Source: Eutreptiella sp. 'Long Island Sound 2002' | Lineage: Eukaryota > Euglenozoa > Euglenophyceae > Eutreptiales > Eutreptiaceae | DNA: 64,000 nucleotides | Reading direction: 5' to 3' | Assembly: GCA_964036045.1 (NCBI GenBank) | Contig: OZ038386.1 | Location: 19,368,225-19,432,224 of the forward strand | In this document: positions 21,325 to 32,100 of the stretch, in pieces | Position numbering within the stretch: position 1 is the stretch's first letter | How the letters are laid out: every line of letters begins with the position of its first letter | Program-made: the position numbers and the translations under genes | The notes under the pieces: model-generated | The model's input: the letters and a program-made list of their open reading frames with translations, nothing else | Told to the model about the DNA's origin: nothing | Database searches by the model: none

Positions 21325-24300
21325 TGAAGCGGTACCCAGAACCCCATGGCTAGGTTAGGGCATACAACCGGTCTCCGGTCCACTAACCCCATGTACGGAA
21401 GGGAAGACCGGTCTCCGGTCCACTAACCCCATGTACGGAAGGCGCCCGTTGACGCCCGGCGAGAGCGTGTTCCGTGCCGTAAAGCCCCGCATCGGCAACC
21501 GATGCCCCGCCAGCGGAGATTTATATATCAGAACATCAGGAATCAACAGGGTTTTGTTTTCATATTGTTTCCGTCAATTTTTACGCTTCCGTTCTGATAC
21601 TCACTGTTTTGATTGCTGGCGGTTGGATCGCGACTTTACTGTAACCGCCAGTTTAACTGTTTATAATGGAAATTTTAACGCTATCCGTGACGAAGGCTCT
21701 AAAGACTTCAGGAATTGCGTTGATGCATCCGCAATTTTCACATTCTACACTCGCAACCTTAATCCGAATTTTTCAGGATGTCGAAATCGGATTTTCGACT
21801 TCGACATCCCCGCACTTGATTTGACCTCCTTCGAGTGGACCTACGTGCTTCCCTATGCACGAATCAACTTTCCTTTTATCCTGCCCTCCATTTGTCTTAA
21901 AGATATGGGCAAAACAAAGTTAATTCGTGAGGCCACTTGTAAGGGTCATATCTCGTGCCGCTTGCGAGGAATGACAATAAGGAAACGTGGGATGTATTCA
22001 CAATACTCCCGACGTAATTTAGGAAGCTTTATATGCCTTGCGTTTCCACACGTGCGCGCTAGTGTAATGGATCATGGTCAAGAGGGTAGAGTTTGCGTTA
22101 TAACTCTTTGGCCATGACATTGCGTGCGTTAAGATAACTTTCGAGTGTAGCGCGCAAGTGTTGGTGTTGCATAGGAACTCTCCTTGAGTTCCTATGAGCG
22201 ATTGACACAAAGTTATGCCCTTGGAGGGGCATGACATATCGTGGGGGGAGCTACCTTTTGGGGCAATATGTGGTATGTGCCATGTGTTGTATTGCGTGCC
22301 CATTTGGCGGGTTTGGCTGAGAGCGATGGAACCGCCAATGGACCTCATATTGTGCAAGCCCCTTCTCCATACTCCCCACGATCAATTGCAAGCCTAACCT
22401 TCGTGAAGGGAAGCTTGTGTGGCGATCCCAAAGCGATGCGTTGGGAGCAAGGTGTGTGTTTTGCAATTTTCCATATTTTCATGTGCCCACTTGGGAAGTA
22501 GCGCTCGTAACCTTTCAAGGCGCCCCAAGTGGAGCACATATGTGGGATCGAAGGTCATTGGTGTCAAGTCATTGTGTTTAGAAGGATTAGTTGATTGCAC
22601 GATCCAATCCGGAGATATTATAATATAATTGTGTGCCTTTCAAGGCACTTTTGTGTGTCTTTGTACCAATTTTGCCGTTTTTGGCCCGTCATGATGTCAA
22701 GTGGCGAACATGCATCTCAACGTTGCGCTCAATTGACATCATGACCCAAGTATGTTATGAGGGTACATACTTCGGTCCCCAACATATCTTGGACCCGGCG
22801 AATAACTCCTCTTGGGCTTGGCATACCGTGGCTGCCATGTTGGCGATTTGGGACTATCCCAAATCATGGGCTCACTTGGCGACCCTGCCATTCCCAATAC
22901 CGGAGGAGTTGGGCGACGCCCAAAAGATATGTTGGACACATATGACTTGATACCAATCCTATGGCACACTCCGGTCCGAGTCGGGCATGTGCCTCATTTG
23001 CCCCAACCATGAGTGTGCGCATTTTTGGCCATTTTGAGCAATTTTCCACTTTTGCTGCCCGCCGTGCACTATGTTGAGCCCACCCGTGCACGCCGGACGC
23101 ATGGACCAATGGACCATATATGACATGGGTGTTGTGTATATTGGTCCCCATGGTTCACACACCACGTGGGCGAAGCGGAGCAACCTTCGTTAAGGCGCTA
23201 GCCCAAAATGAGTGTGGGCAATTTTGCCATTTTGGCATTTGTGGACCCAATTGGGACCGTCACCACGCCAAGTGGCATGGAGATCTTTGAGAGCCAAGGG
23301 CATGGGAGTCTCCGTTGGACTCCCGGTGGATCGCGTATGGAATGGCGGATCCGATCTCCAAGCCGGCGTGGAGATATACTATTGGGAGCACACCGAATTT
23401 TGGCTCATTTCAAGCAGCCAAAATGACCCCATTTTGGGACCCCAATTTCCCCCTTCCGTGTGGTCAATTGGCGGCCCCAATTCTCTAAGCCCATAGGGAG
23501 CCCGGACCTAACTCCAAGTTGTACACTCAGATATAAGTCCTAGGTCCTGCCTCCTACCCTGTGAGCCATTGGCCTTACCTTGGCCGGGCGAGCCGCGCGT
23601 GGGAATGACGCCAATTTTGGTGATTTTGGCATCATGACCCCACTTGACTCATCCGTGTTGCCCTGATGCCGGGACCTCAGAGGGAACCAGGTTGGGTGAG
23701 GGCTCCAGGGAGTTCGTACTCGAAGGGCATAGGGTCAGTTGCCTCGTCCCTACCTCTGGCGGGTCCGGACGAGAGGTCAATTTTGGAGATTTTTGAGCTA
23801 ATTCCAGTTTGGGCTGAAACAGCCCATTCTCAGCTACCAACTCCTGGGTGATAATGGCGGGGCCATATCTCTGGCTCAGAGAGGAGTTGGGACCTGCCGT
23901 TAAGGGAGCATAGGGAGCCACTGTCGGTTGGCCTTGGAGTGCCTTGGTTCCCAGGAACTCGCCTGTGGCTGGGCGGGACACCTCCCCTATTGGCAGGGTT
24001 TCAGGGTCCGGACTGAGCAGGGCATGGGTTGTGTTTGAGCCCCCGCCCCCACCAGCCACTGAGAGGGTCGGACCTGGGATTGGGATATGAGTTGGGACTG
24101 AGTGTCTATTGTCCCTTGATGCCCTTACCCCAGTCCAGTCATAACCCCATGTGTACATATCCTGATGTGTTGCTGTACATACTTTCGTTCCCTTGTTGCA
24201 GAGTGGCAAGGATCCTGAAACGCTTTGTCACATGACATGAGCGCATTGATGCCCTTGTGAGCGTAGTGCTTTGCCTGCCTGCTCACTTGCGTGTGTCCAC

Positions 24301-24339
24301 CGCAGCGTCCCGTGGCCGGCCCCCCGCGGGAACGCGTCA
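21325..24339 (+). repeat. 5' LTR of LTR1
   Basis: 3,015 bp, unusually long. It holds a TATA-like TTATATATCA at 21521-21530, a hairpin ATAGGAACTC/GAGTTCCTAT at 22171-22195, and a 228-codon frame at 21431-22117 that is also open in the 3' copy. Transcription of the element would start in this LTR; the start site is not visible. Confidence 0.95.
21431..22117 (+). CDS. Hypothetical ORF inside the LTR1 LTR (5' copy)
   Basis: 228 codons from ATG with ordinary composition, rich in Phe, Arg and Asn (FRQFLRFRSDTHCFDCWRL, FYTRNLNPNFSGCRNRIFDF). The copy in the 3' LTR (35648-36334) is also full length and differs at two residues (P to T, N to S). I recognise no family. Preservation is expected from the low LTR divergence, so it does not by itself prove selection. 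It could be an accessory protein, a captured gene piece or a chance frame. Confidence 0.3.
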   Translation: MYGRRPLTPGESVFRAVKPRIGNRCPASGDLYIRTSGINRVLFSYCFRQFLRFRSDTHCFDCWRLDRDFTVTASLTVYNGNFNAIRDEGSKDFRNCVDASAIFTFYTRNLNPNFSGCRNRIFDFDIPALDLTSFEWTYVLPYARINFPFILPSICLKDMGKTKLIREATCKGHISCRLRGMTIRKRGMYSQYSRRNLGSFICLAFPHVRASVMDHGQEGRVCVITLWP

Positions 24340-24743
24340 AAAGCGTTTCACCGCCGCGGGGTTACCCAGCCCTCGCGTGCCACTCGGGGCCACCAACCCC
24401 GAGCAGCGCGGCGCAGCTCGCAGCTCGCAGCGCAGCGCAGCGGCTCGCAGCGCAGCGCAGCGGCTCGCAGCACCACCCAGCGACAGCGTCGAGTTCGTCA
24501 CAGAGCCAGCAGCGCCGTCCAGAGCATCGCCCTGACCGCGCCGCGACCGTGAAGGAAGTGGACAGACCAGACCCATCGGCCGACCAGCAAGGCCGCGTCA
24601 ACCACTTCCACAACCACCGGCTGACCAGCACCAGCCGCACACCCAGTCCAGTGCTGCAGCACCCGCCTCAACAACCACCACCAGTTCGTTGAGTAGAACG
24701 AGTGCACACCAAGGACCTCAAGACCAACTATGCCCCCGCTGCC
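24340..24743 (+). other. LTR1 leader between 5' LTR and gag
   Basis: 404 bp, GC-rich, with a cluster of GCAGCGCAGCGGCTC repeats at 24405-24480. No TGG-starting site complementary to a tRNA 3' end is seen right after the LTR (sequence AAAGCGTTTCACCGCCGCGG), so the priming mode is unclear. Confidence 0.6.
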
Positions 24744-27700
24744 ATGGTGAATTGGCAAGAAGCGGGTAGGACGTGGCCGCGGCCCCACCCCCATGCAGTG
24801 CGCCTACTGCGTGGGTTGGTTTGGGACCAGCACTACCGCCACAGCCACCCCCAGTGCGAAGGCGGCATGCCCAGGAGCTTCGAGCTCCCCACGGACATCG
24901 CCGCCGACCGCCTGCAGGCCGTGGAGGACTGGCTGCGGGCGGAAGGGTTCGCCTTCCGCTTCCAGCAGAGGCGCTGGAGGACGTGGGCTTGGCCGGACAG
25001 GCCCGGCGAAGGGCTGCGCCCCGACGGGATTGAGGAGGACGAGGACCCCAACGCCTACCCGTCGGGCGCCTCGATCAATGTCTCCATGTGGGACATGATC
25101 GAGAAGAACTTCCCGGAACCGGGGAGCGAGCGCAGGCAGCAGGGCAGCAGCAGCGCGTCTCCGGGGAAGGAGAAGCGGTCCGCCGGGGACAGGAAGCGGG
25201 ACCGGAGGTGGCGGGAGTACCAGGAGTCCCTGGCCGCCGAAGCCACCCAGGGCGCCAAGGGCGGAACCCCAGCCCCCAGTCCCCAACGGGCCAATGGTGG
25301 TCATCACCCCGGCCACGCCACCCTCGGAGACTTCATCCAAGTCGCCAGGCAGACCAAGGCCAAGCCCCGTCCGCTGCTCCTGAAGCCCCAGCAGGCCTCA
25401 GCAGGCCCCAGCAGCGACGTGGAGTTGGCCCACCGCGGGAGGTTGCCGGCCGACCAGGCCAGCTCCAGCAGCAGCGTTGCTCCCGACAGGGACGTGGCGC
25501 GCGCCTGTGAGCGCGTCTGTGGGGTGCCCTGCAACCTTCGGGTTGCCCGGCAACGGTCCAGGCAGCACAGCGCTGCCGTGGAGGGCGCCGTCGGCATCGC
25601 CCAGGAGGAGGCTGCGGAGTGGGCGCATGGCATGGCCATCCACGCCCGGACCGTGGCGGCCATTGCGGCCGGACTCACGGCCGTAGCCGCCCATGGGGCA
25701 GCGACTGCCCAGGTCAACGGTGAGTTGGCGGCAGCCGACGAGGAAGCCCGCCTGACGCAGGAGGCCATTGCCTGCAGGGAGGCCGAGGTGAGGGCGCTGG
25801 AAGAGGCGCTTGCCCAAGAGAGGGCAAAGAAGGAGGCGGAGGAAAGGGCCCACGCCGAAGCGACGGCCAAGGCCCGGGCGGACGCCGCCAAGAAGGACGC
25901 CATCGAGGCCGCGCGACGGAAGGTCGCTGAGGAGAAGGCCAAGACGGAGGCGGAGCTGGCAGCGTTGGAAGCGCAGAAGGCGCGGCTGCAGCAGGCCCGG
26001 GAAGCCGAGGCGGCTCGTGCTCGGGAGGAAGCCGAAGTGCGAGCTGCCGCAGCCACCGCCGCCGCAATGGAGGAGGCAGAGGCCAAACTCCGCCGCGAGA
26101 CTCCCCCGGGGGGATCACGAGTGGAGACCCTTCGAAAGCTTTTCGAAGGGGACGCCTCCTCCAGGATGACGCTGGATGAGGCGGACACGGGCAGCAGTGG
26201 GAGCAGTGGCCCCACCACCCATCGACGGAGGAAGGGCAAGGGGAAGACCCCCGAGAGGCCGCGGAGGCCAGCGGGTGGACACCCCCACGACAGTGACCCC
26301 TTCTTCACCGCCAGTGACGGGGATGAACGAGGCCGCCGACATCGCCAAGTGGTGGCTTGGACGGGCGGAGGAGGCGGAGACGTCCCCATGGAGCCGGAAG
26401 GTGAGGATGAGGATCTCCCTCCTCCCTACCGGAGCTCGGAGTTCTCCGAGACCGAGACGCCCAGGTGGGGCGACATGGACGAGGATGACGACATGGACTT
26501 CGGCATCACGAAGAAGCGCCCATCCTCGGACCCACCGAGGCGACCCGGCGGAGACCCACCGGGACCCCCTGGCGGAGGACCATCAGGACCCCCTGGAGGA
26601 CGCCCACCAAGTGGACCCCCTGGAGGCGGACCACCGGGCGGGGGAGGACCCCCTGGACCGGGCGGACCCGGCGGAGGCCCTCCTGGAGGACCCCCTGGGG
26701 ACCCCGACGACCCACCAGGGAACGGCGACCCGGATACCACCTGGCGGTGGATTGTCTACCTCCGCAGGAGAGTCCAGTTGCTCGAGCTGGAGGTAGACAC
26801 GGGCAAGGGCGAGATGACTCGCATCTCCAAGGTCGCCGCGCGCGCGCAGACAGAGCTGGACATCGCCAGGGCCGAGATCAGCGGGCTGAACACGGTCATC
26901 AGCGGCCTGCAGCAGAGGCTGGACGCGCTGGAAGCCCGTGGGAGCGTCGGCAGCGACCACCCACCCCTGGAGTCTGGCTCGTCGGACGACGGCTGGGGAC
27001 CCGGACCAGGTCCAGGCAGACCCCACGCCCCCGGCGGAGCCCCCAGGAGTCGCCCCAGCGCCAGTGCCCCCTCTCTCACCGCCCCCTCTCACCACAGCGC
27101 GGGCCGCCGCAACGAGCGCGTGCCGCCCGGCAGTGGCGGTGAGGATTGGCGTGATGAGTGGCTCAGCTCGGACCACCACAACCGCCGTGCTCCACCGCGG
27201 ACGCCTGTACGCCCCCGACGCCCGGCACCAGCCCCGGTGCCAATCCCAATGGCTGGAGGACGTTATGGTGGACTCAGGGACGAGCTCCCCAGAGGAGACG
27301 TGGAGTGGGATGTCGGCGAAGGTGAGGACCTGGACCTGGACCTGGAGGAGTTCGACATCAGCCCGCCGCGTGGTGTACGACGGGAGGCCGCTGAACGCAG
27401 CCGCCGGCGCCGTGATGAGGATGCGTACATGGAAGAAGTACGGCGTGAACATTTTGGTTCAGCGTACATGGAGGAACCGCGGCGTAGCCACAGGGGTTCC
27501 ATGGAGGAGATGGACGTGGCGGCCGTGGGAGTCCGTGGGCGAGGCCGATGGGAACCTCGGTCGACCTCGCGGCCGGCGTTCATGGTCTCTAAGGCCGCGG
27601 ACGCCGCCGTGTGGGAAGACTTGAAGGACATCAAGCCCCCCATGTACGACGGCAACCCCCTCAACCTCGACCGCTTCTTGGAGAAGCTGGACGATTGGGG

Positions 27701-29063
27701 GCTGACCGTCACTGAAGACATGCCTCACGCGGATGCGGAGAGATATGTCTTCAGACGGTTCAGGTACCGCCTGCCGGAAGTGCTCGGAGAGCTATACTTC
27801 ATGGCGACCAAGGAGGGGAAAATCAAGACCCTCAAGGAAGCCAAGAAGTGGCTCAACGAGCAGGAGCGGGTGGACGCTCCGCAGGTGGCTGCCAAGCGGT
27901 GGAAGTCCATCAAGCTTGAGCATGATGGACGGGAGATCCGCCTGCGGGATTGGCGGGACTTCCGAGGGAAATACACCCTCCACCGCCGCAACGTGGAGGA
28001 TTGGAACGAGGGCGACGAGCAGGCTCGCCTGCTCTCCATGCTGCCGGAAGCATGGATCAAGAGGGTCACCAAGGAGGAATCCAAGCGGGCCAAGTCCAAC
28101 CACACGGTCAAGATGATGCTCCCCAAAGAGTATCATACGAACGTTGTGGCTTGGGCGAAGAAGAATGTGGCCCGGGATGTCAAACGGCACTCCCTGCGGA
28201 ACGCTCTCCTTATCACCGTCTCGGGCGATCGCGAGAAGACCGCGATGTGGCGCCTTGACGAGTGTGAGTTGAGCGGCCAGACCATCCGTCTGCAGGCCAT
28301 CCCGGCGCGGATTAGTTGCGACGAGATCCTGGAGTGGGTTGGCGAGGAAGTACTCAAGGAGTACCGAAACCTCCACCACACCCGCGGGTTGAGGCCCGGC
28401 GACCGCGACGTCAACTACGTTGGCGAGGGACCTGGCGGGGAAGCTGCCATGGACCCAGCGGGAGCCGGCGGCGATGAGACTCTCGTCGACGATGACGACG
28501 AAGATGAGCCCGCCGACGTGGCCGTTTGTGCCTTCGTGGCCAAGAACCTGAGCGCGGGGAGCAAACCGGGAAACTGGAAGCCCCTGCAGCAGGGTTGGAG
28601 GAAGCAGGAGAAGAGGGACCCTCGCCGCATTGGCGACCCTCCGCTGTCCTTTGGGGAGTTCATACGAGCTCACCCTCAGGGCTGTTTCGTGTGTTATGGG
28701 AGGAAGCGAGGCTTCAACCATGACCACCGAACATGCCCCGTCCACAAGGCCGACACGGAGGCTTACAAGAAGGCGCACGGGTTGAAGAAGCGTGCGCCCG
28801 CGGGTATCCGGGAAGCCAAGGTGGAGGTGGACAGGGACGAGCTCTCCAAGCTGGTGTCGCAGGGGACGGAGTTGGCCAAGGAGATCCAGGAGATCAAGAG
28901 GAACTGGGTCCCCAGGTCGGACAACAAGAACAAGGAGAACAACCAGAACAACCAGAACAAGGACAAGGACAAGAAGCCTACTCGCAGCGAAAGAAGGAGG
29001 AAGGGCGTCAACGAGGTTGATGCGGAGGAGAACACCCCTTCTTCCACAACCGACGCCCCCTAG
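24744..29063 (+). CDS. gag: Gag polyprotein of LTR1
   Basis: The start is taken as the ATG at 24744 (MVNWQEAGRTW), giving 1,439 residues; the frame is open from further upstream. That is very large for Gag. Numbering below is from a GTG 14 codons upstream. An Arg/Trp-rich N-terminal segment is followed by an alanine-rich coiled coil near residues 340-470 (EEALAQERAKKEAEERA), a collagen-like Pro/Gly tract near 620-680, a second coiled coil near 700-750, then a capsid-like region from about 967 (PPMYDGNPLNLDRFLEKLDD). Near 1328 is a C-x2-C-x8-H-x4-C cluster (CFVCYGRKRGFNHDHRTC), a longer-spaced relative of the retroviral zinc knuckle. The basic Lys/Asn-rich tail ends at a UAG that is in frame with Pol. 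Confidence 0.88.
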   Translation: MVNWQEAGRTWPRPHPHAVRLLRGLVWDQHYRHSHPQCEGGMPRSFELPTDIAADRLQAVEDWLRAEGFAFRFQQRRWRTWAWPDRPGEGLRPDGIEEDEDPNAYPSGASINVSMWDMIEKNFPEPGSERRQQGSSSASPGKEKRSAGDRKRDRRWREYQESLAAEATQGAKGGTPAPSPQRANGGHHPGHATLGDFIQVARQTKAKPRPLLLKPQQASAGPSSDVELAHRGRLPADQASSSSSVAPDRDVARACERVCGVPCNLRVARQRSRQHSAAVEGAVGIAQEEAAEWAHGMAIHARTVAAIAAGLTAVAAHGAATAQVNGELAAADEEARLTQEAIACREAEVRALEEALAQERAKKEAEERAHAEATAKARADAAKKDAIEAARRKVAEEKAKTEAELAALEAQKARLQQAREAEAARAREEAEVRAAAATAAAMEEAEAKLRRETPPGGSRVETLRKLFEGDASSRMTLDEADTGSSGSSGPTTHRRRKGKGKTPERPRRPAGGHPHDSDPFFTASDGDERGRRHRQVVAWTGGGGGDVPMEPEGEDEDLPPPYRSSEFSETETPRWGDMDEDDDMDFGITKKRPSSDPPRRPGGDPPGPPGGGPSGPPGGRPPSGPPGGGPPGGGGPPGPGGPGGGPPGGPPGDPDDPPGNGDPDTTWRWIVYLRRRVQLLELEVDTGKGEMTRISKVAARAQTELDIARAEISGLNTVISGLQQRLDALEARGSVGSDHPPLESGSSDDGWGPGPGPGRPHAPGGAPRSRPSASAPSLTAPSHHSAGRRNERVPPGSGGEDWRDEWLSSDHHNRRAPPRTPVRPRRPAPAPVPIPMAGGRYGGLRDELPRGDVEWDVGEGEDLDLDLEEFDISPPRGVRREAAERSRRRRDEDAYMEEVRREHFGSAYMEEPRRSHRGSMEEMDVAAVGVRGRGRWEPRSTSRPAFMVSKAADAAVWEDLKDIKPPMYDGNPLNLDRFLEKLDDWGLTVTEDMPHADAERYVFRRFRYRLPEVLGELYFMATKEGKIKTLKEAKKWLNEQERVDAPQVAAKRWKSIKLEHDGREIRLRDWRDFRGKYTLHRRNVEDWNEGDEQARLLSMLPEAWIKRVTKEESKRAKSNHTVKMMLPKEYHTNVVAWAKKNVARDVKRHSLRNALLITVSGDREKTAMWRLDECELSGQTIRLQAIPARISCDEILEWVGEEVLKEYRNLHHTRGLRPGDRDVNYVGEGPGGEAAMDPAGAGGDETLVDDDDEDEPADVAVCAFVAKNLSAGSKPGNWKPLQQGWRKQEKRDPRRIGDPPLSFGEFIRAHPQGCFVCYGRKRGFNHDHRTCPVHKADTEAYKKAHGLKKRAPAGIREAKVEVDRDELSKLVSQGTELAKEIQEIKRNWVPRSDNKNKENNQNNQNKDKDKKPTRSERRRKGVNEVDAEENTPSSTTDAP

Positions 29064-29106
29064 CGGAGCCCCTGCAGCCAAGGGCCCCGGCTAGGGCGGT
29101 CGCAGG
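29061..29106 (+). promoter_or_regulatory. Candidate UAG readthrough site between gag and pol
   Basis: UAG at 29061-29063 is followed by CGG, and the frame stays open straight into Pol. From about 29071 the bases CCTGC and AGCC can pair with GGCT (29089-29092) and GCAGG (29102-29106), giving a stem about seven bases after the stop. A stop followed by CGG with a stem a few bases downstream is like known viral readthrough signals. Whether readthrough occurs is inference. Confidence 0.55.
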
Positions 29107-32100
29107 ATGGTGACGTGGGAAGCGCCGAACCATCCCAGTCGGGAGTCAATAAGCACAAGGGGACTGCCGCGGGCGGAAGGCCCGGTCCGGCACCCAGTAG
29201 CGGAGGCGGGGTGAGGGCAAGTGAAGGCACGAACCCTTGCACCCGTCCGTCCTTCGCGACCAAGAATGTGTTTGATGTACTACAAGATCTATCCGAGAGT
29301 ATCGGAGGATCACCCGGACCGCAGCTGGATGCTGCAGATGGGCAGCCTGAGCCCATTGTCCACGACCTGCACCAGTCGCTTGTTGAGCTTCTGGAACGGC
29401 CGGAGATCCTGAGTTTGCACGCCGTGCGCCGTGTCGGTCGCGAGCGGCAGTTGCATCTTAAGGTCCGTGCCTTATGCGGGGAAGTGGAAAAGGTTTTCGA
29501 CGTGTTGGTCGACACGGGAGCTCAAGTCAGCTTGGTCAAGGCTGGCCTACTTCCACCAGAGTGTCTGACCGACAGTCGGAAACCTGTCAGGCTGAAGGTG
29601 GCGAACGGCCAGTACATGGTGGGAGGCACGAAGGAAGCGGCCATCGGGCTGCAGTTCTTGAACCATCGTGAGCTGAGCCGCCCAGACCTCGGCAAGGAAA
29701 TCCTCCTGCACGGTCGCTTCTACGAGGCCGAGATGGACTGGGACATGATCGTTGGGTACGACTTCATGATGGAGACGGACTCCGGCGTTCTCCCGGCCCA
29801 GGCCTCGATGACCCTGTACCAGGACGACCAGCTCTCGTGGCTATCGTCACCTGAGCACCATGTGGAATGCCAATGGATCCACCCCGAACGCAATCAGCTC
29901 GAAGTGGCCGCGCTGGACACTGAGCCAACTGGTCCTGCAAACCAGGAGTACGGCGTAAGGCCCGAAGTGGCGAGCCGAGTTGTCGCGGACTTGGGAGCTT
30001 CGGATCTGGCCCTGGATGCGTTCTCTTCAGGAACCTCCGCCCATCTGCGGGTGTGTGAGAAGTACTGGAGCGCACAGGACTCCGCGTGGAAGAAGCACTG
30101 GGGTCCGCATCAGGGATTGATGTGGATCCATTGCCCCCGTTGGGACATTCCAAGAGCGATAGCGAAGATTCGCAAGGACCGCTCCAAGGCAGTGCTGGTT
30201 GTTCCCATGGGATGCACCGAGGAGGAAAGTACCCGACATTGGGTAGCCTCATTGACCAACATGACCTTAAACAAGGTCGTCCTACCGGCTGGAGAGAGTG
30301 TCTATCAGGACGCTAAGGGACAGCCCATGCCACCCCAGAGATGGCCAACGGAATTCCACTATGTGGATGGGGGCCTTGATCAGGCCGACACCACGGACTT
30401 CGTGTGTGTCAACCGCATCGTAGCGAAGCCTTGGAGGCAATGCTTTGCGGTTCCCCCTGTTGACATCGAAGAATCGGAATCGGAAGACCCCCTCACTGAA
30501 GAGGAGTGGGATCTGGTTCAGGGGTATATGGATCAGCCCTTTCACGACTGGGGAAACCAGCGTGAGGGCAAGGGCCAGGACAGAGCCTGGTGGGAAGTGG
30601 ACTCGATCGTCTCTGGTTCCTATGACGGGAACACCTTCGTGCAGAGGGTGCTGGACCATCTATCCAGCCAGGACGAGCCAATCGGGGGTAACCCACCCAC
30701 CTACGGCGATCTATTCCGAGGCAAGACCAGAGATGGCCCTTTGGGCTACCTGGGAAGACCACCTGAGCCGAAAGCGAGCGGAGTAGCTACCCCTCAAGTA
30801 AGCTCCGTGGTTCAAGTGCCCGGAAAAGCCAAGGCGGAGTCCGATGACTGCCCCAAGATCCAGGCATTGAGGGCCCGGCTGAAACAGAAGTACGGTGATA
30901 CCTTCTTCAGCGGTAAGCCTGTGTTTCCCCCACCGGTGCGTGGACCGTATGGCGAGGCCAAGATACAACTGAAGCAGGACCCCCGTGTGTACCGGCACCG
31001 GGAGTTTGCCCTGAGGGGCGAGAGGAAGGAGGCCATGGAGAAGATCCTCCGTGACTTCATCCAGAGGGGTTGGCTCGAGCCGTGCCACTCCGAATGGGCC
31101 TCTCCGTGCTTCGTCGTCCCCAAGAAGGTGGCCGGTGAGTGGCGGCTCGTGGTCGACTACCGCGGCCTGAACGCCCAAACGCAGCACGACAGCTATACGC
31201 TGCCCCTCGTTGAGGACATGCTGCAAAAACAACACCGGCGGAGGATCTTCACGGTGATTGACCTGAAACATGGTTATCATCAGATGCCTCTCGCCGAGGA
31301 GTCCCGTGCCTGCACAGCCATGAGCACCCCACTTGGACCTCTCCAGTGGAAGGTGATGCCCATGGGCGTTACCAACGGCAATGCGGCTTTTCAGCGGATG
31401 CTGGAGAACCTGCTTGAGCCGGTGCGTGACTGTGCGGACCCCTTCGTGGACGACGTGATCATCGCGTCCGGGGACCCCAGTATGAGCTACGAGGAGCTCC
31501 TGGAGGCACATGAAAGGGACGTCACTCGAGTGCTCGACCTTCTGGTTCGGCACAACTTCACGGGCAGCAGTGACAAGGCCACCATTGCGGTAAGCGAGGT
31601 GGTCTTCGCTGGCCACGTAGTCGGGAACGGGCAGCGAAAGCCCATACCTGGCAAGGTGGCTGCGATTGAGCACTGGGAAAAGCCCAAAACGGTCTCTGAG
31701 CTACGGGCGTATCTGGGGTTCTGCAACTACTACTCGGGGTATATCAAAATGTATGCCGAGTATGCAGCCCCCATGACGACCATGCTCAAGGGCAACCGAG
31801 AGGAGACCAAGAAGGGGTCCAAGAAGGCTCTGGTCTGGACAGCTGAGTCTGACCGTGCCTTTGAGGGGATGAAGCAGGCGCTGCTATCCGCAGTGGGTCT
31901 GCACCTCGTGGATCCCGACCGAGGGTTCGTCCTGCGCACCGACGCTTCCGACTACGCCATTGGCGCTGTGTTGGAGCAAGTGCTTGACGATGGGAGGCAC
32001 GTGCCCGTGGCCTTCTGGAGCCGAGTCCTGGCGGAAGGCCAGAGACGGACGTGGACGCCCCGTGAAAAGGAGGCGTATGCTATCGTCATGGCTCTCAGGA

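Noticed and set aside
25304-29081. Large antisense frames over LTR1 gag
   Set aside because: High GC content leaves the antisense strand open; the plus-strand frame has the recognisable Gag features.
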